From Jacaranda mimosifolia (lineage: Eukaryota > Streptophyta > Magnoliopsida > Lamiales > Bignoniaceae), in the NCBI GenBank assembly GCA_018894105.1, contig CM032128.1, positions 24,347,001 to 24,411,000 of the forward strand: a DNA stretch of 64,000 bases, in the 5' to 3' direction. Positions within the stretch are counted from its first letter, which is position 1; each line of letters starts with the position of its first letter. The notes beneath the pieces were generated by a model, which worked only from the letters and a program-made list of their open reading frames with translations, did no database searches and had not been told where the DNA came from. Below, in pieces: positions 23,301-35,860 of the stretch. Both the position numbers and the translations under genes were made by a program.

Positions 23301-24476
23301 AAGAGAACTCGAAAAAAATATTTCAAGATTGAAGATGAGTTGGCTAACTGAAGCAGTGCCTCTTAGTTTAGCACAATTGAAAATTTTGATGAATTAAAGA
23401 GTAACTTTAGAAGAATGCCATATAAATTGCAAATACCACATAGAGCAGTACCTTCAGCTAATAATGAGTCTAACTAAGAAGGAAATGTTTGGTTCCTGGA
23501 TAAAAAAGCAAGAGAGGTAGCCAGGAAATGAGAATATTTCTGTATTTTGTGTGATTACGATAGAACCTAATTTCTACAAGACACAAGAAGAGAATTGGGC
23601 CCAATCAAAAAAAGGACACCAGATATACCTGCTAAGAAAAGAGACTCAATGTACAGAATCAGGAAATTGAAACCTTTATTGTTTAACTTTGTAAATGGCC
23701 CTTGATGGAGAGATCTGAAAAAAGGAATATTTTGGCCAACCTAGTTAAGAATAAGAAGGGTTTGCTGAGGATTCATCTCCTTAAAGATATCACAAAATTA
23801 ATTAACAACAACCATCCTTTCCTGATAAAAAGTGTAGAACCAAAATAAGGGGAGAAACAGAAGAAGTTGGTCTTCTCAAGAAAAAAATAAATATAGTTAA
23901 GAAATGATGCATGTATGAGATCAAGAATAATAGAAGTAAATGGACAGAAATTAAATGAAGGTGTGGAAAGATTTTGCACAAATATCCCCCATGCTGATAC
24001 AAAAATTTAATTAGATCTCATCTCAAAATCCTGTAGAAATCAAATTAGACAAACTGCCAATGAATGAATGAATGAATAACTTGAGCAATAATTAAGAGAT
24101 ACCTCACTGTAACCAATGCCCATTTTCTTTCGTTCGCTAAGACAGCGTTTGTGATACTTCTTGTACCTGAAAAGAAGCTTTATAACTCAGTTAAAAACTT
24201 GCAGACTCTTTGCAGAAAATCTTAATCTGCAGCCAAGTGCGAATGCAAGCATACTAGCTAATTAATATGTCCTATATCTGGATGTGCAACTGCCATTTGC
24301 AGTGCAAAATTCCTCTAGTTAAATCTGCTTACATCTGCTGTTTGAAACCATTTTCTTCTAGCAGTTTATGACTTGGATGCTGAAATGGTGGAAATGGCTT
24401 TGGCATTGATCCAACTGGTGGACTACTTCCTGAGAGATTGCTGTGAGGTGAAGCACTCAACTTTGAAGGTCTCAGC
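20357..24476 (-). other. LARP1 DM15 cap-binding region (exons 10-14)
   Basis: Exons 10-14 encode the HEAT-like DM15 repeats that define LARP1. Visible blocks are [36 protein letters not shown], then the longest repeat with [26 protein letters not shown] and [16 protein letters not shown]. The last repeat has [18 protein letters not shown] and YGLEKYWAFHHYR. The Arg/Tyr/Phe-rich faces that hold the m7G cap and first nucleotide in human LARP1 lie in the middle repeat, and its characteristic sequence is preserved. The protein ends shortly after (KDVNH, stop at 20357-20359). The 2.2-kb intron between exons 11 and 12 is the largest in the gene. Confidence 0.88.
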
Positions 24477-27400
24477 CTGCAAAATTCCAATTGAGTTTTA
24501 ATACAGCGGAAAAGTTCAAATATAGCCAATAAGAATTAGGGTTTTACTAATTAAAGTGACAGTCAGATGCTTCCCTTTAACTGTAAGCAAAAGCAACACC
24601 TATATATAGTTCCTGCCACACTATTAGTAGAGCAGTCACTCAAGGGCTTGCCATTGACTGTCTCTTAACAGAATATAGTTCATGATATAAAAAGAAGAAT
24701 TAGACAACAACTTTGATGCTCACCCATGACCATCTGGAGGTGTGGAACCAAAGAAAAAGCCAACAGCATCACTAGGTGGACTTTCAGATATTATGCCAAG
24801 AGAGTTTCGGCCACTTCCATGAACTCTAAAGTTGCCAGGGAATAGTCGCTGCTTATGAATGGAGTGCGGTTTAGAGCTGCCTTTGTTCTGCTTCCTCCAA
24901 GAACTAGAATTTCCAGTCCCTTCGCTGCCTCCTCCTCCAGCAGAGTGATCAGCAGCCCTCGAATTCAATACAGAAGCATCATGAGCCGAAAATCTGGAGT
25001 TCTCGTCCCTGCTTTCTTTAATAGGCTTATTATGTCTACGATGAGATCTTTTTGATTTCAATTCCTGAAAATTGAAAACATTTAAATACAACTTTGTTTG
25101 CTTTTGGTGCAAATGCAATAGAAAATCAGAAAACAATCTGAGGACCTGCTCATAGAAGTAGAGGCCATCATTTATAGCAGAAGCAAGTTCACTAGATATG
25201 GTTTTTGATTCTTCACCAAGTCGCCCTTCAGTCATCTGACTATTCTGTAGCATTCAGTTTAGTTAGCCATTAATTTATAACAATCAAACAGATAATGTGT
25301 CTTCAATTCAATTTCTCAGCAACACTATTGGGGCAACCTCAGGAAACTGAAAATGAAACAAGTTCAGTAGACAAGAAGACCACCCACCCCCAACCCACCA
25401 CAAAAAAAAAAAGGGAAAAAAGAAAACAGAAAAAATTAAAATAACCAAGAAATAAAGCATTCAAATGCATGCTCTTTCTAGTTAAAGCTTTCATAAATGA
25501 TTAGAAAAACGATCATGCTCATCCTTTAGGCATAAGATGGTGAAATCAAATCTCCTTTCAAGCCAAATCAAGAAAATTAAGGAATACGCACCTATGCTGG
25601 CAAGTATAGATTAGGAAAGCTTGTTAATCTAATTTATGATGGAACGAAATATTTCAATAATGCATTTGCCTGTTTCAACTATGTTATTACGATATCAAAT
25701 ACCTTACAAGATAAAAAGCAAAATTAGAAGATCACAATCAGAAGGCTCTCGGAAAATAGAGGTTATCAATTCCTTTTTCTTCTGAGAAACGTTTGCCAAT
25801 TACATTGCACTAGCATTCTACATAACCTAAATTAATGTCTTGGATTTATTTTATAAGCATCTTAAAATAGCTATGTTGGGTCTATTAAGAATTGGAAGCT
25901 GAGCCTAAAATAAATACACATATTTAAAACATTTAGATAATCTTTGAGTTACCTTATTTTTATTCAGAAATAGTTTTAGGATTAGAAAAGGTTAATACTC
26001 TGTAAATAACTAAAGAACTCTATAGCCGAAAACAGAAATAATTTAGCCTGTATCTAATTGGTTCCTAACAGTGGAGACTTTCAGGCCATGCCCAAGCATG
26101 GGACAAGTTTCTTCCTGTACCCAAAACATATTGACACTCTCTCAATGCTTAACTCAAGCATTGCCATGGGGCCAGAAGGACTTGATGTTTGCAAGGCTCT
26201 AAATTAACAAATATACAGGGCGAGGTCCATGTATTTGCATTGATGGACCAAAGTGAAACAAATTTACAGTGAAAACTTAGATTGTGCTCCCTAAGGTTTG
26301 CCTTCAACAGACTTGATTGCAAAATCAATGAAATCTACAAATTTGGTCTTAGTGTAGACATCCTAAAAAAAAAAAATTAATACCCAAATTATATAATCAA
26401 TGGATTATGCATTAAGGAAAGTGGAAATATCCGATCAAGCACTAGTAAAGAAGTTGGGTCTATTTTTTCATATCTTTCATATTCATATGGATCTATATCA
26501 TTTATTACAGAAATCTTCTTTCGTTTTCATGGAACTTAAAATGGTATCATAGATTTATAGAACACCACAAAGTTGCATATTTACATAAGATAATGAAAAT
26601 ACCACCACAATAATTAGCAAAAGAAAAAACTATCTGAGAACAATTTAACTGTAGGCTGACAGTATATCTCGAAGAAGTAAGCCAGCAGTTCATCCCTCAC
26701 CTGAGTTACTATTACAAGCCTCTCAACTGCTTGATCATTAACCATGATTTCATCATCCTCATCATCAACTCTGATTTGAAAAGATAAGTAAGAAATTCCT
26801 TGAGCATGTAAAAAGATGTGCAATGATCAAAAATTGTATAAATAAACAACACAGAAAAACAATAACGCACAATATGTGAGTTCTGCTATTATATTGAGAA
26901 CTAATATCTTCAACTATGCAATATTACGAAGTAAAAAAGTAATTTCACAAGTTAATATGATTATAAACATTTGTAGTGCAGCAGGAGGTGACAAAAGGTA
27001 ACAATGGAGGGATAATAAAAACAGCTTGCCTTATAGTCATATCTCTGAAAGGGTCACAGGAAGGAGGACATGCAGGAAGAAGCCAATTAAAGGAAATGAT
27101 TTCATTTTGTCCTAGACATCTAATAAAAGATGATATACCCAAGGATAGAACCGGGTATTCAAGATCTTAATGTCTATTAGTGTGTCCCAGTTGTTTTTAT
27201 TCCAATTACTATTCAAACAAAACTAGTGTCTTCTTAAAAACTTTCCAGAAAAACATAAGATGAGGTTTCTATAATTAAAATACCAAATGCACAGATCCAG
27301 GGTTTTAATATTGCAATTAGAAGCTTTAGTGCTGAAGAAAGAAAAAGGAAGAAGGCCAATTTTCAGCATAGCAGTTCAGAATGAGAACTTTGAAAAAATT

Positions 27401-30400
27401 AAGATCAAACTTCTGCTGCTTGTATCCAAATGGACTGGTAGTACCAAACACATAAGCGTGCTCCAACTTAGATATTACGTGGAACTAAACTAATAAAACA
27501 ATATCAGGGTACTAAGTTTCCATAAAGGCAAATGCCCAAAGTTCTGAAACTAGTCAGTAATCAATATTTTTTTATAAGCAATATTACAAGGGCCATAATA
27601 TTACTTGCAACTGAATCACAAGTTAAAATATGATTTACAATGTGAGGTGAATCCCAGGATCTGTTACTCAGGTCCTTGACTTTTGTCCTTGTCGACCATT
27701 TAATAGGGACTGAAACTCTGAAGAACAGAACCCAAAAAATCTTAGCAAGTGTAGATAAAAGTAAATCAAGCATTCAGAAACCATAGAATACCTTTCCATG
27801 GTAGAAGGATGATCATTCCTTACTGTTCTCTTCTCCAGTTCCAGTTCTTCATCAAGCATAAACGTGCTTGAAAAATCATTAGATGAGTCATCTGGACTTT
27901 GCAAATTCAGATTGGAAATCTTTATGTTTCCACAATTTCTCTGAACAGTCAACTTCACAGAATCAGCTCCTTGTGAGATAGCTTGAAAATTTGAGTCATC
28001 ATGAAGTTCAGCGCTATTATTTCTATTATCAGGCTGAGAATCCAGCCCCATGCTTGAATTACTATTTTCAGAAGCAAATTTTTGTGTCTCACCACTGAAA
28101 AGAACCTTATCCCTGTTTTGCTCGGTGTCGTTACTAATGGATTCTTTCATACAATCTTCACCTGAACGCAGGGAATCCACAGAGCATCCATTTGGTGAAG
28201 GAAGCTCCATAGCTCCTTCAAGGTTGTCCTTTTTATCTTCATTGAAACTATTATTCTTCACTACATTTGATACTGGAGAGGAGGATTTACTGTTAACAGA
28301 AGCTGGAATCCACTTTGACCACTCGTTGCGTCTCCTTACCTTTTCACCCTACAGTGATTGAAATTCAAAGCAGATCCAGGGAAACTATTATGAGCAAGAG
28401 AAGATTTGGAAACAAAAAGCATGCATGGGAAGTCTATGCACCACAATCAATAAAGGTATGCAATTGATAGCCGGATGCTCAAGAGAAGCAGATTATTCAC
28501 CTGTACTTCAACAGTCTCTGAACCCTGTAACGCATCCAGAATAAATGGTATCTCCGCATTCATTCTTTTAACCTGAAAAGCAAATTCAGAAATAATGACT
28601 AATAGCATTATTAATAACAGAGAAGACTCAATTTTGAAGATGGTAATCAAGGTGAAAAGACTATGAATTAATAACAGCAAATTTAAAACCACAATTATTC
28701 AACCTCCCAACCTGGTCGAGAGATAAACAGAAAAAGTTTATTTTCAGCTTTCCCCTAAAGATCATGCATTTACACTTCTCAATCCCACAGAGGAAGAAGA
28801 CAAAGGCTGTATAAATGTTATGTAATATCCCCAAGCAAGAATATTAACAATACAAAGAATCTGTTAAAACATTACCCTTTTAAAGTCAGCAATTATTGAT
28901 ATTGGAACCCATCCTTGGTCGTCCATCAAGGAAATCAGGTAGGGATCATTCTGCAGATTCTCGTCGCTGTCAAAGTAGTAAAATTGAACACTTGGTTGTC
29001 AGCTATTACTGGAAGACAAAATTTCCTTACCAATTAATATCTATTACTTTAAGAACAATTCCATATGAACTGCAGCTTGACCTAGTTGTCATCTTTTTAC
29101 TTCAACAAAATGTTGCTTTAGTAGTTACATTGTTTTATTTGTGTACAGTTCCAAAGAAAAATCAGCAGGTACAAAGGACACAGATCCCATCCATCATGGC
29201 AACCATCATAGTAAACAATCCATATCCCTTGTAAAATGAAATTATTTTAACTAGATTCCAAGAGATGAATGCAACAATCTTCCCTCTCATTACAAGTAGA
29301 TTACATCAGAGTTTAATGACAGAAGTACAACATAGTTGCCCCTTACCTAGGCTGAGCTCTATATTATTTTTCAACTGTACAAGCAATTGATATCATTTTA
29401 CAATTTTGATTTTATTTTATTCTTTTTGTGGGGTGGGGGGTGAGCTGGTGTTTAATTTTGGATTCCATTTTCACCCAAATAAGACTGAAATATTGCCAGC
29501 CATGACATCTTTCTGGACACTTCACCTGAAATAATACTCAATTTGCTTCATAATGTTAATTCTCAAGGGTAGTGTTGGTGAAGGCGGCATCTGAACCCCA
29601 GGGCTTATAGGATACGGAAATAAGACAGGAGGGTAAGGTACTCTGACAGAGCCTGGAGGAGCAGCAGGAAAATAATAGATAGCTCCTGGAGAACCTGTGT
29701 CATAGATGACCTTTTTAGGAAATGGACATGCAAATTTTTGAAGAAGAAAAAAGAAGAGGAGAAGTGGTTTGGAGGTGAGAAGTCAATAACTGAGAAAAAT
29801 CTTGACACAAAGAAAAAAAAAAATCATTACTAAACCAGCTTCTTACATAATAATTCAAATACCTGTGAAGTTTGGTCCATCAACAAAGCCTGTGGGACCA
29901 AAAAAGGGCGGTCTCATGAAAGGTTTTGGGCCCATAGTTTGTTGCAAATGAAAGTTGTTGTTAACAGCAACTGGCCGCTGATTATTCCAGGAAGGATTGG
30001 TTTGGCCACCTTGTTCCTTTGCATTAGGCCCTCTTCCAACAGAATCATGAGTGTTTGAATCAAGACGTGGTGAAGGCTGAATGCCCCCATTTGCTGAAGG
30101 TACAAAAGCTTGTGAAGGAGCATCACTACCAGACTTTACCAATTGAGTATCAACTCTAGCAAAAGGTCCAGGGGGAAACTGATAAGCATATCCAGGGGCA
30201 GAAATGGGGTGCATGGGAACCATAGTATGGAAAACTGGTGTAACTACTGGTGGATAGTAAGGTAGGGGTACAGGATATGGAGGTACACCATTTGGACCGT
30301 GCTTGAGGCCAGTTTTATTTTGATCCATGGGGAAAGGCTTACGGGGATATTTAGTATTACCACGTCCATGGAACTTCTGCTGCTCCACTGTAGCCTGGAA

Positions 30401-31913
30401 GATGAGCAAAACCTGTCAGGCAAGCTACTATGACATACAAATGAATTATGCATCTTCAATTCACCATGTGAGTTAATGAACCATAAATTTGAGCGAACAA
30501 CATATATATGATTTGACACACAAGAGCTCATCTTGATCTAGCCTTTCACCAGTGGGAGCAGTTTCAATCCAAAGTACAAACAAGTCATGGAAACACTAAA
30601 CGATACAGAATAGCCACATTTTATGCCACACTGCAAGCTCATAGTAATAGATCTAAAAGGTTTTGGAATTGAGAGATAGATATCATACAGCAGGCTCTAA
30701 GTTCAAGGAATATACTTAACCAAGAAACAGACCTTAGAAACAATATGGATGTAACAATCATCACGGACAGATGCAATTCACTGCTCTACCATGTAAACTC
30801 TGCTGGTGATGTTACCTGTGATTACACCTTCAAGTCCATCCAACTAATGGCATATAACTTCTGCTAGGTATTTGTTTCATGCATTCATAATTACTCAAAT
30901 TAGAACCTATCTAAATGCATTTCTTTTTACCTCTTTTCGGCACAGAGGCTTACAGGTCCAAGTACAGAAAAACCTGTTTTATCTTGTGTTTATGTTTTTT
31001 TACAATAATGCATAAATGGTTCTATGAATCAGAAACATATACATGGTGTTTCCTTTGTTACTCCAAAAAATGAGCAAAATATTGTAGAATAAAATTCAGA
31101 ATCTCGGAAGTAGACAATTTTTTTCCAATTCTAAGATTATCTGAGCACGTGGCATAAAAATGAAAAAGGCTTGCAATCATTTGCTTCTAAAGATGTGCAA
31201 ACAGATCTAACTGTCAAGGGTTCTGATTATATGTGAAAATACACATGAAAATGCCACATCAACAGCAGTAAATAGATATAATGGAACTATTAAAAAATAC
31301 AAAAATGAAACTTAATAAGAGAGTCTTAATTCACATCACACATTTATCCACACTCATTTCTGATAAAACTCAAATCTTTACAGGATATTTGTTTCTCATT
31401 TTAAAAAATTCTCTGTTTTTGTTTTTTTTTCGTTGTTTACATTATCCAATTAATGATTAGATATGCTCTTCATACACACGCGTGAACTATAATAATACAT
31501 AGCATATACACAGAGAGACAAAAATTTAAACCATAAACCTCCATGCAAATACCAACTGCATTCGTAGATAAAAAACCAAGTATTAAACTACAGAGAAGAT
31601 ATAAAATAAAGATTCAACATGAATTAACAACAGAAATAGCACCCACCGGCCGCAGCGCCGGAGGAGCACCGCCACAACCATCAACCTCGGCTTGTGAGTG
31701 CGGCTGAGACTTGGCGGAGTTGGAATCGAGACCCCCATTGTTCTTTGCCCGCTGCTGAGCGTCCAAAAGCGCGGGCCAGGACTCAAAATCAGCAGTCACC
31801 ACCTGAGAAGCAGCGTTTGGAGTCTTCCAGGGAGACTTGGGGGGACCATCAACAACGACGTCGTTCTGATTATCAAACTGATCGCCACCACCATCATTCT
31901 CCCCCATCCCCAT
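20357..31913 (-). CDS. LARP1: La-related protein 1 (LARP1), 14 coding exons
   Basis: A complete spliced gene of 933 codons plus stop. Coding exons: 31913-31647, 30394-29863, 29694-29526, 28966-28876, 28572-28501, 28348-27792, 26770-26701, 25244-25146, 25064-24724, 24476-24333, 24166-24103, 21862-21717, 21544-21440, 20501-20357. Every intron has GT..AG ends, and all phases agree without a stop. The product has an N-terminal segment with WPALLDAQQ, a Pro-rich region, a La motif (about residues 303-387), an acidic low-complexity middle, a basic Ser/Gly-rich segment, and a C-terminal DM15 region (about 770-915). LARP1 binds mRNA 5' caps and TOP motifs, acting downstream of TOR on translation. In Arabidopsis it also recruits XRN4 for heat-induced mRNA decay (family knowledge). 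The start is the first of two nearby Met codons (MGMGEN). The gene is convergent with UBA2. Confidence 0.93.
28290..29610 (-). other. LARP1 La motif (exons 3-6)
   Basis: The winged-helix La motif is split over four exons. Exon 3 ends [13 protein letters not shown]. Exon 4 gives the signature [16 protein letters not shown] and [13 protein letters not shown]. Exon 5 gives [20 protein letters not shown], and exon 6 begins [14 protein letters not shown]. The Gln, Tyr, Phe and Asp residues that in La proteins contact RNA 3' ends (Q-x2-YYFS-x2-NL-x2-D) are all present, so the module looks functional. No canonical RRM follows, as expected for the LARP1 class. Confidence 0.9.
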
Positions 31914-32104
31914 ACTTATGAATAGAACAAGTAATTTAAGCAGGCTATTTGCAACGTATCAAAAAAGAAACTGGATTATAGACGAATGAAGTTTTGGTGT
32001 TGAGAGTGAAGTGATCCCAAAGGACAGCGGTGGTTTGCGGCGGAGAAAGGTGGCGGGAGAGTGGGAGAAGGGAGTGAGTTCGTGTGTTAGAGACAGGGAA
32101 GGAC

Positions 32105-32112
32105 TAGGGTTA
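32105..32112 (-). promoter_or_regulatory. Telo-box in the LARP1 promoter or leader
   Basis: TAACCCTA on the - strand, about 190 bp upstream of the LARP1 start codon. It lies in a G/A-rich (on +) stretch that reads as a CT-rich leader on the transcribed strand. The same motif class occurs in the UBA2 leader. Confidence 0.5.
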
Positions 32113-32199
32113 CAAAGTTTTCAGAGCAGTGTTGACAGATTGACTGCGAGTGAGTGCGCTTGCCTGCGTGGGTGGGGTTAATGAAAATTTATACTTTTT

Positions 32200-33000
32200 A
32201 TATTACTGTCAATTCATATTTTCTCCTTTTTACGCTTTTTGGTTTATTGGTAGAATTGGTAGTCTAGTTGTAAATTTTTAAATGATAAGAAATTTGAATT
32301 TGTTATTTGTCTATGCTTGAAGGTCCTCACCTAACTCGAATAAATGCTACACAATTTTATTTTTGACATAAGCATAAATTTAAATTAGAAGATAATTAAA
32401 TTCAGATACAATAATATTGTTATTATGAGATATATGGAGCATTTTTTGTACGTAAATGTTATGTAGCTTTTATTTTCGAAACAAATTAAATTTGAGTTAA
32501 AATATAATTAAATTTAGATACAATGATGTCAAGGAGACGGAGACGGTAACATTTTCTTTTTGGATAAAGAGTCGCTTTTTTCTTTTCACTTTTGAATTTC
32601 ATTTGGTTGTAGGTTGTAAAGAATGAATATCCGTTTAATTAAGGAATTGCAATATATGGGAGGGAATAATCTTTTTTTTTGTTTAGCTTAGTTTCTTCGT
32701 CTTTCATAAGAGAGATTTTTGTTCGTAACAAGTTAGTCATGGGGAGCTAGATTGAATCCTCATTAAATACGCAGGTATCCTGCTTCTCAATGTAAAACTA
32801 AACCTTCTCAAAAGGGTAAATAAATGGGAGGGCCGAGAGATTGAAATAAGGATACGCAGCGTTTAGATCAAGAATAGAAGAAAACTAGTCGTCTATTCTA
32901 TCCAAAAATGCTATTTTTTCAATTGCTATTCTTCAATTAAAAAAGCAATAATTTTAACTGATATCATTTTATCTAAGTGTAACTATCTTCTATTTTGTTT
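32200..33000. other. AT-rich intergenic DNA upstream of LARP1
   Basis: No coding frame or RNA gene seen. A stretch at about 32860-33010 has weak inverted ends (GCGTTTAGATCAAGAATAGA against a right end reading AAGTCCAAACAAAATAGAAG) and may be an old MITE, but no target duplication is convincing. Confidence 0.4.
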
Positions 33001-33009
33001 GGACTTATT

Positions 33010-35860
33010 CCGTTAAGAATTAGCACCTCTAGCCCTGAAAATTTTAAAGACTTTAGACCTATTTTCGTTATGTAATATGCTCTATAAGATAGTATCTAAG
33101 GTCATTGCTAATTGGCTAAAGATGATTTTGCCAAAAATTATTTTTGATAGTCAGTTTGCTTTTGTTCCGACAGATTTATTATGGATAATGTTTTTGTGGC
33201 TTTTGAATTGTTTCATGGGATGAAGAGGATGACTTAGGGTAATAAGGGTTTTGCAGCATTAAATAAAGGTGAATCGGGATTAGTAAAGTCTGTGGTAAGG
33301 TGAATTGGGATTTTTGAGGGAGATCATGTTAGCATCGGGTTTTGCTAAGAGATGGGTGGATCTTATGATGCTATGTTAGGATGTCAGATATTTGGTGTTA
33401 TTCAATAAGGAGGAGATATTGGCTAGGTCGGGTAGAGGTCTTAATTAGGTAAAGGGACATGTTATCACCTTATTTATTTTGTGTGTTGAGGGTCTTTCCA
33501 CTTTGTTTAAAAATGGAGAGTCATGGGTGGCCTCATGGTTGTAGGGCAGGGTGTAAGGTGCCCTAGAATGCCATACTTACTCCTTGCGAATAATTCAATA
33601 TTCTCTTTTGGGGCTAATGAAGGGGGATAGTAGATGTGTGAAAAGGATTATGAATGAGTATGAGTTGGCTTCTGGCAAGCATTTAACTTCTAGAAATCAT
33701 GTATTGATTTTATCTCTGATGTGTCTTAGGAGATGAGAGATCACTTGTCGTCTATCTTGGGAGTTCACAATCCTTTCGGTTATAGTAAATATTTGGGATT
33801 GCCTTCTTTTAATTGGAAAGAGTAAAAAAGTCATTTTTCCTTTTTTTTTTAGGGATAAATTGTGGAATACAATTAATAATTGGAGTAATAAGTTCCTTTT
33901 TAGGGTGGGAAAAGAGATTTTACTAAAGTTTGTGGCTCAGGCAATTTCATCTTATTGAATGAGTGTACTTTTGATTCCCCATTCCCTTTGTGAAAAACTC
34001 TAGAAAATGATGAATTCGTTTTAGTAGGGTATGAAAAGGATGGAGGTAGGAGTATTCATTAGCTTTCCTAGGATAGGATGTGTATGAGCAAAAAGGATGG
34101 TAGTATGAGTTTTAGAGACCTCTATTAGAGCTTAACACTCTTCTTACAAGAGTCCTCAAAGCTAAATTTTTTTCCAAGAGGAATTTTTTGAATGCTAAGT
34201 TGGGATCAAATCCTAACTATACTTAGAGGAGTGCATTGCTTTCTAGTGAGGTTCTTAAAAAGGTGGTTAGATGAAGGGTTGAGAATGGTGAGAATGTTTT
34301 GGTTAAGAGGGTTCCTTAGGTGCCAAAAGAGGATAGTTGTTATTTAGATGATGGGATTGAGAATATTCATCCTAATATGAAGGTTGGGGACCTTTTGATC
34401 GATGAGGGGCGGAAGTGAAACTTGGATAGGCTTTTGGAAATTTTCTCTTTTAGGGATATTAAAGCTATTTCTTGTATTCCCTTGAGCTTAAATAATATGG
34501 AGGATAAATTCTTGTAGAATTATGATGAAAGGGGCAAGTATACGGTAAAGTTTAGCTATTACATGTGCTAGTCGTTTGTTGGGGAGAGAGAGAATGGAAT
34601 GGATGCAAATTGTTGGCATAGCATTTAGAATATAAAGCTGCTCCAAAAATTATAGAACTTTCTGTTAGTGTCCCACATTGGTGAAATAAATAAATTGTGG
34701 TCTCTATATATGGTCTTGGGCAATCCTCACCTCTTAAGCTAGCTTTTGGGGTTGAGTTAGGCTCAATGTCAATTCTTTAATATGGTATTAGAGTCACTCA
34801 TTCCCAATGTTGGGCTATCCAGTATTGTTGGGCCACCCATTTCATGTCATTCCACGCTCCAGATGTTCATTTCTGGGCGTGCGCGGGGTGTGTTAGTGTC
34901 CCACATTGGTAAAATAAATAAATTGTGGTCTCTATATATAGTCTTGGGTAATCCTCACCTCTTGAGCTAGCTTTTGGGGTTGAGTTAGACTCAAGGTCCA
35001 TTTTTTAATACTTTCATGCAGGCTTTGAGGGATGTGTTGTTGACCAAGGAGAGGTAGAGAAGGCGAAGGGTGGAAGTTGGTCTGGGCTGCAAATTTATGG
35101 TGAATTCGAAAGGGCAGATCATGCATTACTTCAGTGTCAACAAGTTAAGATGGTATGAGAAAATTGGAAGAGCAACTTTGGTACATGTGATTCATTGTTC
35201 AGTGAGTTTTTTTATGCAAGTTTAGACTTGTCAGGGAATTAAAGGAACAAATGTGTATTAATGCATCGAAATTATTGGTAACACGCAATGAGCATGTTTT
35301 GAATAATAATTCTATGCCACCTAATGTGATTCTTCATAATATTTTTACCTTTCATGGGGAGTGGAAGTACGTGCATGGTTTGCATGGCTTTAATGGGACG
35401 ATTTCTTCTTCTAGCATGGGAAATGCACTATATTTTAACAAAATAAATGCTTTAGTTTGTAGGTGGTGCAGTATTTGCGGATCATGGTATGGCAGGTTTT
35501 GTGGCAATTCTTGAAGATGGTGAGGGTGTTTTTATTCGGGCCATTTCTGGACACTATAGCTGCTGCAATAATCCGAAAATAGTGGAGGCGTTGGCTCTTC
35601 AAACTATTTTAACTTGGCTTGAAATCCCACTTTGATTCTCAAGGCTCCATTTTTACGGATTCTCAAGAGATTAGGTATGCTCTGAAAGCTAGAGATATTG
35701 ATGTCACTGAGTTTGATTTGATTATCCAAGATTGTAAGGATATTTTATCTCATATGTCTGACTTCTCTTTTAAATGGATAAGGAGGCAAGCTAATATGGT
35801 AGCCCTCTATGAACTGGAGGATATTCTCAATTGCATTTCTTCTTTAATTCATTGAGTTTA
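33010..35860 (+). pseudogene. L1-type LINE remnant with RNase H
   Basis: A + strand non-LTR retrotransposon in decay. Near 33060-33200 the reverse transcriptase start is readable (KIVSKVIANWLKMILPKII, then SQFAFVP), then a frameshift, then an AFELFHGMKR-like piece. More RT-like codons (KLWNTINNWSNKFLF) appear about 33850. At 35619-35855 an open frame carries the C-terminal half of the LINE RNase H domain (TDSQEIRYALKARDIDVTEF; IRRQANMVA). Dozens of stops and shifts show it is long dead. A 348-bp TRIM at 34663-35010 sits inside it. The 3' end, by homology, is soon after 35860. Confidence 0.65.
34663..35010 (+). mobile_element. TRIM: miniature LTR retrotransposon, 348 bp
   Basis: Two 120-bp terminal repeats, 34663-34782 and 34891-35010, both beginning TGTTAGTGTCCCACATTGGT and ending TTTAATA. 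By eye they differ at 8 positions. Immediately after the left repeat is TGGTATTAGAGT (34783-34794), a primer-binding site complementary to initiator-Met tRNA (canonical TGGTATCAGAGC). Just before the right repeat is a purine-rich GCGCGGGGTG, the likely polypurine tract. A 5-bp duplication CTTTC flanks it (34658-34662 and 35011-35015). There is no coding content, only a 108-bp interior. No 5S-like promoter is apparent in the LTR, so it is not a Cassandra element. Confidence 0.9.

Noticed and set aside
27639..27717. Possible extra LARP1 exon between exons 6 and 7
   Set aside because: It has an acceptor-like end and would read on from exon 6, but it is 79 nt, would shift the frame of exon 7, and matches no part of LARP1. 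At most it is a rare poison exon.
34663..35010. Simple tandem duplication of 120 bp
   Set aside because: The primer-binding site, purine tract and flanking CTTTC duplication show it is a TRIM instead.
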